From Halobacteriales archaeon QH_10_67_13 (lineage in GTDB: Archaea; Halobacteriota; Halobacteria; Halobacteriales; Haloarculaceae), in assembly GCA_003021335.1 (NCBI GenBank), contig PXQL01000021.1, positions 1 to 26,813 on the forward strand: 26,813 nt of DNA, read 5' to 3'. The position numbers and the translations under genes were made by a program. Of this stretch, positions 1 to 8,005 are shown one piece after another (within the stretch, counting starts at the first letter, position 1; the number at the start of each line of letters is the position of its first letter). The notes beneath the pieces were generated by a model that saw only the letters and a program-made list of their open reading frames with translations, was not told where the DNA came from and did not search any database.

Positions 1-1011
1 CTCGGAGCCGTCGAGGACAACACTCGGGTCCATCGCCGGCGCGAAGTGTACACACGAGACCGTGTGATCGGGGCTGTTTCGGACCTCGTGGGGGTCGGGC
101 TGTTCGCCCTCACGACACCGCGCGATCGCGTGGGGACACCGATCGGCAAACCGACAGCCGTCGGGTGGGTGTTCCGGATCGGGGAGCTGCCCCGGGATGC
201 CGCCCTCGCCGCCCCGGCCGGGCAGGCAATCGAGCAGCGCGCGGGTGTAGGGATGAGCGGGCGTCTCGAATACCTCCGCGACCGGCCCCCGCTCCATGAT
301 CCTGCCGGCGTACATTACGACCACCCGGTCGGCGACCTCCGCGACGACCCCCAGGTCATGGGTGATGAACAACATCGCCATGTCGCGCTGTTCCTGCAGG
401 TCCCGGAGCAGGTTCAGGATCTGTGCCTGGATGGTCACGTCCAGGGCGGTGGTGGGTTCGTCTGCGATCAGCAGGTCCGGCTCGCAGGCGAGCGCCATCG
501 CGATGATGACCCGCTGTTTCTGCCCGCCGGAGAATTCGTGGGGGTAATCGTCGAGCCGGGAGGCCGCCTCGGGGATCCCGACCTGATCCATCAGCTCGAC
601 GGCCCGTTCGTTCGCCTCGGCCTTCGAGGCGTCCTGGTGGAGCATGACCGCCTCGCGGATCTGCCAGCCGACGGTGTAAACGGGGTTGAGCGCCCCCTGG
701 GGGTTCTGGAAGATGTGACTGATCTTGTCGCCCCGGACGGCCCGTAGCTCGTCGTCGGAGAGGGAGGTCAGCTCCTGTCCGTCGAGTTTAACCGAGCCCT
801 CAGGGATGTACCCCGGCGGGCTCTGGAACAGCTGCGTGATCGCCTCGCTCGTGACGGTCTTGCCGGAGCCGCTCTCGCCGACGATCGCGGTCGTCTCGCC
901 CGGCTGAACCCGAAAGGAGACGCCGTCGACCGCGCGGACGTCCTCGCCGGTGTCGGTCCCGAAGTACACGTGTAGATCCTCGACCTCAAGGAGCGGATCG
1001 GTGGCGCTCAT
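1..1011 (-). CDS. dppD: Dipeptide/oligopeptide ABC transporter ATP-binding protein (DppD/OppD type), 3' end off the left edge
   Basis: ATPase subunit that would power uptake of peptides through the two permeases encoded just upstream. All 337 codons to the window edge are open and no stop is reached, so only the C-terminus is missing. Visible motifs are Walker A GESGSGKT (residues 45-52), Q-loop FQNPQG (101-106), signature FSGGQKQR (160-167), Walker B LLIADEP (180-186) and the H-loop ITHD (216-219). The C-terminal oligopeptide-transporter extension carries Cys286, Cys292, Cys299 and Cys320; a similar four-cysteine set binds an Fe-S cluster in some DppD proteins, so this one may too. The ATG shares one base with the stop of the preceding permease (TGATG), showing translational coupling in the operon. 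A partner DppF ATPase is expected beyond the left edge. The substrate could be a solute other than peptides. Confidence 0.95.
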   Translation of the reverse strand, partial: MSATDPLLEVEDLHVYFGTDTGEDVRAVDGVSFRVQPGETTAIVGESGSGKTVTSEAITQLFQSPPGYIPEGSVKLDGQELTSLSDDELRAVRGDKISHIFQNPQGALNPVYTVGWQIREAVMLHQDASKAEANERAVELMDQVGIPEAASRLDDYPHEFSGGQKQRVIIAMALACEPDLLIADEPTTALDVTIQAQILNLLRDLQEQRDMAMLFITHDLGVVAEVADRVVVMYAGRIMERGPVAEVFETPAHPYTRALLDCLPGRGGEGGIPGQLPDPEHPPDGCRFADRCPHAIARCREGEQPDPHEVRNSPDHTVSCVHFAPAMDPSVVLDGSE

Positions 1012-2327
1012 CACTCCGCCCCCGCGTGACGCGGATCGATCGCGTCACGCAACGCGTCGCCGACGAAATTGAACGCGAGCACGGTCAAAAACAGGAAGAT
1101 CCCCGGGATCGTGGAGATCCACCACGCGCGGGACAGTTCGGCCCGTCCGTCGGAGATGGTCTGTCCCCACGAGGTGACCGTTGCGTCACCGAGCCCGAGG
1201 AAGGCCAGCGCCGCCTCGGCCAGGATGATCGAAGGAATCGAGAGGGATACGTACGTGATGATCGTGTTCGAGATGTTCGGCAGGAGGTGCCGGCGCATCG
1301 TCCACAACGGACTCGCGCCGGCGGCCTTCGAGGCGGTGACGTACGGCTCCTCGCGGCGCTGGAGTGCCTCCGAGCGCATCAGCCGCGCCCCGCCACCCCA
1401 CTCGATGAACCCGAAGATCATGATGAGGATGAACAGGCTACCGCCGATCGAGTACACGATCAACAGGTACAGGAAGAAGGCGGGAAAGGTGAGCTGGATG
1501 TCAACCCACCGGAAGATGATCTCGTCGACCCACCCGCCGTGATACACCGCCAGCAACGCCAACGTGGCCGCGATGACGGTGCTGAGTGCCGTCGCGGTCA
1601 GGCCGACCATCATGCTGATCTCCATCCCGTGGATGACGCTGATCAGGATGTCTTCACCCGAAGTGGTCGTGCCCAGCGGGTGCTCCCACGTTCCGGTACA
1701 GGTCCCGCCGCTGCAGTCGGCGACTTCCTGGCCGCTCGGTCCGACGACGAACGAGTCGATCGAGATTCCGACCGGCGGAATGCTGTCGAGCCCGGCCTGT
1801 TCCGTCGGCTGGTCAGTCACCCGCGAGCCGACGACCCCGACCAGGAAGATGACCAGCAGGAAGATCCCGCTGATGACCGCGGCCTTGTTCTTGCGGAACT
1901 GTCGCCAGTAGTACCGACGCATCCGGGGTTTCTCGTACAGCGGCACCACGGCGTAGTACGCGATTCCGGCGAGGGTGATCGACCACAGCCAATCGTGCAG
2001 CGCAACGACCCCGAGCACCGGGAACTGGATCCAGCCGTCGGCGACGGCCAACCCGGGAATCGTGTCGATCCAGGTCGGATCCAAGGCGGCGACCCCGGGG
2101 ATCGAGACGCCGGCGATCTCGTGGAACAGGTCGTCAGCCATCACGTACCGGACGAACAGGTTCGCGCCGAGTCCGAGCGCCCAGATCCCGAGGACGGCCG
2201 CCCAGAGCTTGCTCTTCAGCGACCGGGTGTACTCGGCGGAGTCGACGTCTTGCCAATTAATTTCCTCGAACTTTCCGTCGGCCAACCCGCCGTCCGTCGC
2301 CGTCTCAGGGTCCGATCGATCGGTCAT
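1011..2327 (-). CDS. dppC: Peptide ABC transporter permease (DppC type) with an N-terminal extension
   Basis: Second transmembrane subunit of the importer. The C-terminal ~300 residues match the DppC/OppC family: a FRKNKAA lead-in before the first core helix, an extracytoplasmic loop, a run of hydrophobic helices, and an EAA cytoplasmic loop (around VTASKAAGAS...HLLPN) that docks on the ATPase. The protein is 438 aa against about 300 for the family. The extra ~130 N-terminal residues include at least two hydrophobic stretches (near LWAAVLGIWALGLGANL and LWSITLAGIAYYAVVPLY), so there are extra helices in front of the core. The start overlaps the end of the upstream permease gene by four bases (ATGA), and the stop overlaps the ATPase start, so all three are co-translated. 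The family call is firm; the role of the extension is unknown. Confidence 0.93.
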   Translation of the reverse strand: MTDRSDPETATDGGLADGKFEEINWQDVDSAEYTRSLKSKLWAAVLGIWALGLGANLFVRYVMADDLFHEIAGVSIPGVAALDPTWIDTIPGLAVADGWIQFPVLGVVALHDWLWSITLAGIAYYAVVPLYEKPRMRRYYWRQFRKNKAAVISGIFLLVIFLVGVVGSRVTDQPTEQAGLDSIPPVGISIDSFVVGPSGQEVADCSGGTCTGTWEHPLGTTTSGEDILISVIHGMEISMMVGLTATALSTVIAATLALLAVYHGGWVDEIIFRWVDIQLTFPAFFLYLLIVYSIGGSLFILIMIFGFIEWGGGARLMRSEALQRREEPYVTASKAAGASPLWTMRRHLLPNISNTIITYVSLSIPSIILAEAALAFLGLGDATVTSWGQTISDGRAELSRAWWISTIPGIFLFLTVLAFNFVGDALRDAIDPRHAGAE

Positions 2328-3367
2328 GCTCGATCACCGTAGCTGATCCGCGGATCGAGTATCACGTACGCCACGTCCTGTGCCAGGTTGCTGACCAGGA
2401 CCAGGAAGGTCGGGATCAGCAGCGTCACCAACACCAGGTCCTGATCCTGCTCGATGATCGCCTCGTATGAGGCCAGCCCCAGTCCCGGAATGCCGAAGAC
2501 GACCTCGATGAGGTACGATCCCGCCAAGAAGATCCCGAGGAACCGGCCGACCAGAATCGTCGCCAGCGGCACGGCCGCCGGCCGGAAGATGTGTCGGGCG
2601 ACGATCCGCCAGCTGCTGACGCCCTTCGCTCGGGCGGTCTTGACGAACTCGGCGTCGACGTACTCGAGAGCCTCCGCGCGCGCGTACCGCATCATCGTCG
2701 CGATCCCGCCGGTCATGCTGACGAAAATCGGGAGGATGAGCTGCTTGAGATTCGCCGGGCTCAGGATGCCGACCTGTCGCTGGCCCTCGAACTCTTGGCC
2801 GACGAACGCCTGGTGGCTGTCGTCTGCGCTCGCGAGCCACGTGAGATTTCCGTTGGCGTTCTCCGCCAACCGCGCATTGAATCCGACATCAATCCAGCCG
2901 AGGAAAGTCCCAAAGATAACGAGCAGGATGATCGCGAACCACCAGTTCGGGATGCTGATCCCAAAAAAGGCCGCGAACGTCGCGACGTAGTCTGTTTTGG
3001 TGTACTGGTGGATCGCCGAGTACAGCCCGATGAGGATCCCCAAGAACGTCGAGAGGATGATCGAGGGCGCACCGTACATGATCGAGTACGGCAGCGTCTC
3101 GACGATCGTGGTCCACACCGTCTGGTCGTACTCGTAAGACCACCCCCAGTCCCCCTGGAAGAAGTTAACTAGAAAGCTGACGTACCGGTCGACGAGTGGC
3201 TCGTCGAGCCCTCGACGCTCCTCGGCCGCCTCGACGTGGGCCGCCTGGAACTGCGCCTCCTGCAGATTCTGGTCCGGAACGACGTCCAGCAGAATGAATC
3301 CCACCGTGAGTATGAGCAGGGCCGCGACGGCCGACCACGCGATTCGTTGGAGAATGTACCACTTCAT
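2324..3367 (-). CDS. dppB: Peptide ABC transporter permease (DppB type)
   Basis: First transmembrane subunit of the importer, 347 aa. It starts with the family's usual N-terminal helix (MKWYILQRI, then a hydrophobic stretch to about residue 29) and has a long periplasm-side loop and five further hydrophobic segments. The EAA loop is visible as EFVKTARAKGVSSWRIVARH. The length is normal for DppB. It sits 153 bases downstream of the binding-protein gene and overlaps dppC by four bases. A weak TATA-like stretch (minus strand, near 3416-3426) lies in the gap, so the permease-ATPase block may have its own promoter as well as read-through from the binding-protein gene. Confidence 0.94.
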   Translation of the reverse strand: MKWYILQRIAWSAVAALLILTVGFILLDVVPDQNLQEAQFQAAHVEAAEERRGLDEPLVDRYVSFLVNFFQGDWGWSYEYDQTVWTTIVETLPYSIMYGAPSIILSTFLGILIGLYSAIHQYTKTDYVATFAAFFGISIPNWWFAIILLVIFGTFLGWIDVGFNARLAENANGNLTWLASADDSHQAFVGQEFEGQRQVGILSPANLKQLILPIFVSMTGGIATMMRYARAEALEYVDAEFVKTARAKGVSSWRIVARHIFRPAAVPLATILVGRFLGIFLAGSYLIEVVFGIPGLGLASYEAIIEQDQDLVLVTLLIPTFLVLVSNLAQDVAYVILDPRISYGDRA

Positions 3368-3520
3368 GTGTGTCTGTGTCTATCGTAGCTGGCGTTAGAG
3401 TTCGTGAACGACTCTGCGTTTATCTATTTGACGACTCATCCGGCGAAACTGTGGAATTTTTTGGATCAAATCAAACCCGATCGTCGCGGGTCATCGGGGA
3501 GCGGTTTCGAGATCGGCGAC
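3368..3520. other. Gap between binding-protein and permease genes
   Basis: This is an AT-richer stretch than its surroundings, with runs of A and T around 3417-3475. On the minus strand it could hold the 3' end of the binding-protein message and a weak TATA-like element for dppB. I see no strong hairpin terminator and no credible gene. Confidence 0.35.
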
Positions 3521-5497
3521 CTACTCCTGGCGGAAGCGGGTGATCCTGGCCGGCTCGAAGCCGAACTCGTTGTACGCGTCGCCGGTGTTAATATCCGGAC
3601 GGAATCCGGTGAAGTCCTCGTCCTCGGAGAGGAACACCGCCGGGGAGTCCTCGGTGAGGATGCCGAAGATCTCGGCGAAGACCTCCCTCCGCTCGGCGCT
3701 GTCAAGACTTTCTGCGGCCTGGTCGTACAGGTCGGTGATGGTGTCGTTCCGGTAGCCGAAGGCGTTGACCGAGCCGTCGGGCCGCCAGAACACGTCCGTG
3801 TTCCCCGGGTTTCGCGGCCGCGAGTTGGCGCCGATCCCGATCAGCATGTCCCAGCCGCTCGCAACACGCGTGCGCTCGGGCGGACCGGCGTTGTACGGGC
3901 CGGCGGGATTGTACGGGAAGTCGCTCGGATCCTCGCCCTCAAGGGGCTCCGTGGCCAGTTCCGAGATGATGTTCGCCGTCTCGAGCAGCTCGATTTCGAT
4001 CCCGAGCTGTGAGAGATCGTCCGTGATCTGGGCGGCGATGTCCGGCTGATTCCCCGAGCCGGGATCGTGCATCAGCGAGAGAGTGACCTGCTCACCGTCC
4101 GGACCGAACGTCTGGAACCCGTCGCCGGATTCCTCGACGCTGAAGTCGCTGAGTCCGTCGATTCTCTCGCGCGCGTTCGCGACCGTCTCTTCGGTGACAT
4201 CGAGCCCGCGGGGAGTGACCTGGGAGTCGTCGTAGAACTCGGACCACCGGGGCTGGTGGGTCACCGCCGGCGGACCGGCAAGGCCCCGCTGGATCTGTTG
4301 AGTGATCGTCTGTTTGTCGATCACGTCCGCGATGGCCGTGCGACCCTCGACCGTTCTCACCAGCGGATGCCCGTTCGCGCGTTGGTTGAAGAATCCGAAG
4401 CTGATGAACGGCCCGAGCGTGCCCTCAACCCGAGTGTCGTCGCGCTGGCGGAACTCCTCGACGACGTCGGTCTCGAGCCCCAGACTGTCGCCCTCACCGG
4501 CGCGCCACCGTTCGTTCAGCGTCGCGGTCTCGCCCTCGCGGTCTCGAAGGACGGTGAAGAAGTACGGGGCGTTGCTCCAGGCCTCGTCCATCTCCCGGAC
4601 GTTGCTGTCCGAGACGTGATCGCGCATGTAGTACTCGTCGCTGCGCTCGAACAGCACGCTCCCGGACTGCCCGGAGGTGTCGTTGACGTAGTCGTACGCG
4701 CCGACGTTGCCAGCGTAGGTGAACGTCTGCACCTCCTCCGACTGCCGTAGGTCCTGGGCACTGGGGGCGTACTGCTCGTACAGCCCCTTCGGGAGGTAGT
4801 TCCGGGCCCACGAGGCGGGGTTGAACTGGAACGACGGGGCCGGATTCACCAGCTCGACCTGGTACTCGAGTTCACTGGTCTGCTCGACGTTCTCGATCGC
4901 GGAGACGTCGGCCGAGCTCGGCGAAACGTCTTCGTCCCAGAAGTCCGTGGCCTCGCTCCCGGCGACGCCGTCGACGAACTCGTACTGAAAGACGACGTCC
5001 TCGGCGGTAAAGGAGCCGTAGGACTCGCCGTTGGCGTCGGTACCCCACTCCAGGTTGTCCCGGAGCGTGCCGACGTACACGTCTGCGCTGTCGGACTGTT
5101 GGAAGTCCATGAGCAGCGGGTAAACTTCGTTTGCCGTCGTGAGTCCGTACGAAGAATCCAGAACCGTCCCGATCACCGCTCCCGATCCCGTGTCGTCGGC
5201 CTCGGGCGGGTAGAACGTCTGTGGACGAGCACTCGTGAGAATGGTGTAATCGCCGTTCGGCTCTCTGCTGAACTCCTCGTCACCGGTCTCGTCGTCACCG
5301 GTCTCATCGTCGCCGGTCTCGTCATCACCGGTCTCCCCGTCACCGGTCCCGTCGTCGCCGGTCTCGTCGTCTCCGTCGCCGCCGGTACAGCCGGCCAGTG
5401 CCGCCATACCCCCGGCGCCGAGCGCTTGAATCAGACGCCGGCGACGCATGCTCTCTGTCGGAATGATATCAGGGCTTCGGTTGGGATCCCGTGCCAT
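3521..5497 (-). CDS. Peptide ABC transporter substrate-binding lipoprotein (DppA/OppA-like, SBP family 5)
   Basis: Extracellular solute-binding protein of the importer, 658 aa. A twin-arginine signal (MRRRRLIQALGAG, from residue 17) leads to a lipobox LAGC, so it is exported folded by Tat and anchored by lipid at the cysteine. Next comes an acidic tether built of repeated GDDET units (about residues 45-75), then a family-5 binding fold containing TSARPQTFYPPEA and later YNPAGPYNAGPPERT. The start at 5497 is preferred over the internal Met at 5449 because a TATA element (AAGTATAT on the minus strand, 5523-5530) sits about 29 bases upstream, which fits a leaderless mRNA. The gene heads the dpp block. 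Peptides are the likely substrate, but family-5 proteins also bind nickel, sugars and other ligands. Confidence 0.92.
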   Translation of the reverse strand: MARDPNRSPDIIPTESMRRRRLIQALGAGGMAALAGCTGGDGDDETGDDGTGDGETGDDETGDDETGDDETGDEEFSREPNGDYTILTSARPQTFYPPEADDTGSGAVIGTVLDSSYGLTTANEVYPLLMDFQQSDSADVYVGTLRDNLEWGTDANGESYGSFTAEDVVFQYEFVDGVAGSEATDFWDEDVSPSSADVSAIENVEQTSELEYQVELVNPAPSFQFNPASWARNYLPKGLYEQYAPSAQDLRQSEEVQTFTYAGNVGAYDYVNDTSGQSGSVLFERSDEYYMRDHVSDSNVREMDEAWSNAPYFFTVLRDREGETATLNERWRAGEGDSLGLETDVVEEFRQRDDTRVEGTLGPFISFGFFNQRANGHPLVRTVEGRTAIADVIDKQTITQQIQRGLAGPPAVTHQPRWSEFYDDSQVTPRGLDVTEETVANARERIDGLSDFSVEESGDGFQTFGPDGEQVTLSLMHDPGSGNQPDIAAQITDDLSQLGIEIELLETANIISELATEPLEGEDPSDFPYNPAGPYNAGPPERTRVASGWDMLIGIGANSRPRNPGNTDVFWRPDGSVNAFGYRNDTITDLYDQAAESLDSAERREVFAEIFGILTEDSPAVFLSEDEDFTGFRPDINTGDAYNEFGFEPARITRFRQE

Positions 5498-5522
5498 GGA
5501 CGCCTATTCCGAGTATCCCAAC

Positions 5523-5530
5523 ATATACTT
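5523..5530 (-). promoter_or_regulatory. TATA element for the binding-protein gene
   Basis: AAGTATAT on the minus strand lies about 29 bases before the ATG at 5497. The spacing places the transcript start at or near the start codon. Confidence 0.6.
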
Positions 5531-5652
5531 TTCGTTAACGAACCCTCATTCCGAGGGACCGATCCGGAGCGGCGGGCGCGAGAGCGACACCGGGGTCGCG
5601 GCTGCGGCGAGTCGACCCGATCGTGACCGGACGTACGGGATCGGGAGTAAAA

Positions 5653-5660
5653 TTATATAC
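5653..5660 (+). promoter_or_regulatory. TATA element for the small lipoprotein gene
   Basis: TTATATAC lies about 30 bases before the ATG at 5686, the spacing for a leaderless or near-leaderless archaeal message. It argues against the longer upstream start at 5623. Confidence 0.65.
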
Positions 5661-5685
5661 GTGGTTACTGTTATCTGCTACCGAA

Positions 5686-6141
5686 ATGGTTGACAGACGG
5701 GCGGTTCTCGCAGGTGTCGCGGGGGCGGTCGCGGCCTCTGGGTGTCTCGGATCGTCGGGAGACGACGGGAGCGAAGACGGCAACGGTGACAACGGGAGCG
5801 GTGATGACGGCGACACCGGCGACGGAGAAACGGAGGACGGACTGGCCGGCGAGGTGGTGACGGAGGGCGAGCGCAGCGACGCCGTGGCAGTCGACCGGTC
5901 GGCCCGGTTCGAGGAGGGAAATATCGACGAGATTCTCATCGTCGAGGGGAGCGTGACGAACGAGGACGAGAGCGCGTTGAGCGGGGACTTAACGCTCGGC
6001 GTCGAGCAGTTCCGGCGGGAAGCGACCGCGACGCTCGAGCTCGGGCCGGACGAGAGCGGCGAATTCGAGCTCAGGCTGGAGAGCGTGTACGCCCCGCAGT
6101 TCAACGGGTACACGCTCACCGTCACGGCGGAGGAAGCCTGA
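5686..6141 (+). CDS. Small secreted lipoprotein of unknown function
   Basis: Predicted 151-aa exported lipoprotein. The N-terminus reads MVDRRAVLAGVAGAVAASGC: a twin-arginine-like signal ending in a lipobox ASGC. A Gly/Asp/Ser-rich acidic linker follows (about residues 21-55), then a compact domain of about 95 residues rich in beta strands, with alternating VEGSVTNEDES, LELGPDESGEFELRL and YTLTVTAEE. The layout resembles the FxLYD-like beta-sandwich domains common in haloarchaeal lipoproteins, but I cannot assign a ligand. The longer frame to 5623 would place the promoter inside the gene and bury the signal peptide. It is transcribed divergently from the peptide-binding protein, with 188 bases between the two starts. 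Confidence 0.8.
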   Translation: MVDRRAVLAGVAGAVAASGCLGSSGDDGSEDGNGDNGSGDDGDTGDGETEDGLAGEVVTEGERSDAVAVDRSARFEEGNIDEILIVEGSVTNEDESALSGDLTLGVEQFRREATATLELGPDESGEFELRLESVYAPQFNGYTLTVTAEEA

Positions 6142-6247
6142 AGCCGGACGCCAACGCCGCACTTCCCACGGCCGGGGGTCTCGAGGGTCGTCGGCCCGTC
6201 GACGGTTGGCTCTCCCGGCGCGCCGACGGGCGAGCACAATGGTGTCG

Positions 6248-6255
6248 TTTATTGC
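6248..6255 (+). promoter_or_regulatory. TATA element for aIF1A
   Basis: TTTATTGC lies about 26 bases before the ATG at 6277, giving a leaderless message. Confidence 0.55.
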
Positions 6256-6276
6256 TACGCCGCCCGTACACGTATT

Positions 6277-6561
6277 ATGAGCGATGAATCTGGGCGACGG
6301 GACCTCCGGATGCCCACCGACGACGAGCTGTTCGGCGTGGTAACGACACACGACGGGGGTAATCACGTCACGGTCCGGTGTGAGGACGGCAAAACGCGGA
6401 TGGGACGAATCCCGGGGCGGATGAAATACCGCGTCTGGATCGAGGAGGGCGACGTCGTGTTGATCGACCCCTGGGACTGGCAAGACGAGAAGGGCGACCT
6501 CGAGTGGCGATACGACAGCCAGGACGCAGACCAGCTCCGCGCCGAGGGCCACATCGAGTAA
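6277..6561 (+). CDS. eif1A: Archaeal translation initiation factor 1A (aIF1A)
   Basis: Binds the small ribosomal subunit A site and helps place the initiator tRNA. The 94-aa protein has the typical length and the OB-fold (S1-IF1 type) core: [52 protein letters not shown] contains the family blocks [12 protein letters not shown] and the strand [10 protein letters not shown]. It lacks the long acidic eukaryotic C-tail, ending in a short acidic stretch. The start is supported by the TATA element about 26 bases upstream. A PHP-domain gene begins 11 bases after the stop, so both are probably one transcript. Confidence 0.95.
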   Translation: MSDESGRRDLRMPTDDELFGVVTTHDGGNHVTVRCEDGKTRMGRIPGRMKYRVWIEEGDVVLIDPWDWQDEKGDLEWRYDSQDADQLRAEGHIE

Positions 6562-6572
6562 CGAGGAAACCA

Positions 6573-7256
6573 GTGTCTGCGCCCGCGTCCGGAACCGACC
6601 GATCGCCGGAGACGACCGTCGTCGATTTACACGCTCACAGCCGGTTCTTTCACCGCCCGCCCGAGCAGCTGGCCGGCTACGATCCGGTCGGCGTGGCGAT
6701 GGCGACCGGCATCGGTCGGCTGCGCGGGGTCGATCAAGTCGCGCTCACCAACCACAACTTCCACCGAGCGAAGCTGCAGACCGAGCGGACGCTGCCGGGG
6801 ATTGAGGTTTCGACGACCGCCGGACACGTCCTCGTCGTCGGCCCAGACCCGCCCGAGCGGACCGAGCCGGGGACGCTCACGCCCGCGGAAACGGTCGCGC
6901 TGGCCCACGACCGGGGCTGTGCGGCAATTATCGCACACCCGTTTCGTCATAGTACCGTCGCCGAGAGCGGCGCCGACTTCGACGCCGTCGAGCTCAACGG
7001 GAAACGCCCCGAGCGGCGCGACCGCGTCGAGGCCCTCGCAAGCGAGCTCGGACTGCCGGTGGTCGGCGGGAGCGACGCACACCTTCCGGTCGAGGTCGGG
7101 CGGGTCGCGACCGTCGTCGGGACCGCCGAACCGACCCCTGAAGCCGTCGTCGCGGCGATTCGGCGGGGCGAGGTCGCCCCGGTCGAGCGGCGGTCACCGG
7201 TCGACCGGGCGATCCAGCTGAGCTACCGCGGCTACCACGGCCTCCAGGGGCATTGA
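6573..7256 (+). CDS. PHP-domain metal-dependent phosphoesterase
   Basis: Predicted 227-aa PHP-fold hydrolase, a trinuclear-metal phosphoesterase family that acts on phosphorylated small molecules or nucleic-acid ends. Metal-ligand motifs appear in order: VDLHAHS (His20, His22 from the GTG start), TNHNF, a conserved glutamate in GIEVST, IAHPFRH and the C-terminal GGSDAHLP. The GTG at 6573 is chosen because it follows the aIF1A stop by 11 bases with GAGG just upstream; the ATG at 6504 would overlap aIF1A by 58 bases and adds a basic tail untypical of the family. The substrate is unknown. Closest functional guesses are the short PHP phosphatases acting on nucleoside bisphosphates or oligonucleotides. 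Confidence 0.85.
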   Translation: MSAPASGTDRSPETTVVDLHAHSRFFHRPPEQLAGYDPVGVAMATGIGRLRGVDQVALTNHNFHRAKLQTERTLPGIEVSTTAGHVLVVGPDPPERTEPGTLTPAETVALAHDRGCAAIIAHPFRHSTVAESGADFDAVELNGKRPERRDRVEALASELGLPVVGGSDAHLPVEVGRVATVVGTAEPTPEAVVAAIRRGEVAPVERRSPVDRAIQLSYRGYHGLQGH

Positions 7257-7293
7257 CCTCCTCCCCGCGCTGAAGCGCGAGGCTTTCGCCTCG
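7253..7293 (+). mobile_element. Solitary transposon-end-like double hairpin (IS200/IS605 type)
   Basis: Directly at the end of the PHP gene lies TTGAC followed by CTCCTCCCC and two adjoining stems: CGCGCT-GA-AGCGCG (7266-7279) and CGAGGC-TTTC-GCCTCG (7278-7293). TTGAC followed by a CCTCCCC-type hairpin is how the ends of haloarchaeal IS200/IS605 elements often look, TTGA(C/T) being a usual insertion/target motif. No transposase sits here, so this is either a solo end left by decay or the terminator of the aIF1A-PHP transcript. Family recognition is from memory of the motif. Confidence 0.4.
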
Positions 7294-7351
7294 AATCTTC
7301 CGTACCGGGCCGATCGGTCGGTCACGGACTGCGATCGCTGTCACCGGGTGT

Positions 7352-7360
7352 TTCTTATAC
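7352..7360 (+). promoter_or_regulatory. TATA element for the HTH_10 regulator
   Basis: TTCTTATAC lies about 26 bases before the ATG at 7382, giving a leaderless transcript. Confidence 0.6.
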
Positions 7361-7381
7361 GAGACCACCGATACAACTGAT

Positions 7382-8005
7382 ATGTCGGTCCAGACGGCCG
7401 AAGATACCGCACTGTTGCGGGCGCGGCTCGCGGTCACGCCGCCGCCAGCCGCCGACTGCACGGTCGTCGACAGCTGCGCCGACGGGCGAAACGTCACCCA
7501 GCGCATCAAGACCCCCGACGACGGTCGCGAGCGCGCGGAGTGTCACACCGAGATAACCTGTGCCGACGACGACACGCCGGCGCGGCTGTACCGTCGGTCC
7601 GCGGTCCGGCCGGCCTGTCCCTGTCCGGTTTTCGAGACCCACGACTGCATCCCGGACCTGCGAGGGCTGCGCGAGGGGGCGCTCGTGTTCGTGGTCTCCG
7701 TTCCCTCGCGAGACGAGCTCCGGGCGCTGGTCGGAGAGTTGCGGGAGACCGGCGCCGACGTCTCCGTCGAGTGGCTCGTGGCCGGCGGCGGCGACCGACC
7801 GATCGCCGAGCTCGACGTGAGCGAGATCACGGATAAACAGCGCCGCGCGCTCGAACTCGCCCGCGAGGCGGGGTATTACAAGACCCCGCGGGAGGCCACG
7901 CTCGCGGAGGTCGCCGAGGGGCTGGGGATCTCCCGCTCTGCGGCCTCCCAACGGCTCACCGCCGCCGAGACGACCCTGGTCAGGTCGCTGCTCGAGGCTC
8001 GGTGA
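7382..8005 (+). CDS. HTH_10 (bacterio-opsin activator-type) transcription regulator with a cysteine-rich N-terminal domain
   Basis: Predicted 207-aa DNA-binding regulator. The C-terminus (about 149-203) is a clear HTH_10 domain: ITDKQRRALELAREAGYY, then an AEVAEGLGISRSAASQRL helix-turn-helix and a leucine-rich last helix. The N-terminal ~140 residues hold seven cysteines, including pairs at 26/32 and 54/60 and the cluster CPCPVFETHDC (Cys79, Cys81, Cys89 with His87), which looks like a metal or redox site. Haloarchaeal relatives of this layout control respiratory or redox genes such as DMSO reductase; that role here is inference. The 3' end overlaps the converging Fe-S gene by 26 bases. Confidence 0.85.
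   Translation: MSVQTAEDTALLRARLAVTPPPAADCTVVDSCADGRNVTQRIKTPDDGRERAECHTEITCADDDTPARLYRRSAVRPACPCPVFETHDCIPDLRGLREGALVFVVSVPSRDELRALVGELRETGADVSVEWLVAGGGDRPIAELDVSEITDKQRRALELAREAGYYKTPREATLAEVAEGLGISRSAASQRLTAAETTLVRSLLEAR

Noticed and set aside
1026..2342. 438-codon plus-strand frame over dppC
   Set aside because: Mirror of the permease reading frame, rich in Arg, Asp and Gln with no domain; dppC has full family support.
5270..5380. Tandem GGTCTCGTCGTCACC-like repeat resembling a satellite or CRISPR
   Set aside because: It encodes the GDDET tether of the binding lipoprotein, has no spacers, and stays in frame.
5623..5685. Longer start for the small lipoprotein
   Set aside because: It would place the TATA element inside the gene and hide the signal peptide behind 21 extra residues.
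6504..6572. Upstream ATG for the PHP protein
   Set aside because: It would overlap aIF1A by 58 bases and add a basic tail absent from the family; the GTG at 6573 fits the operon spacing.
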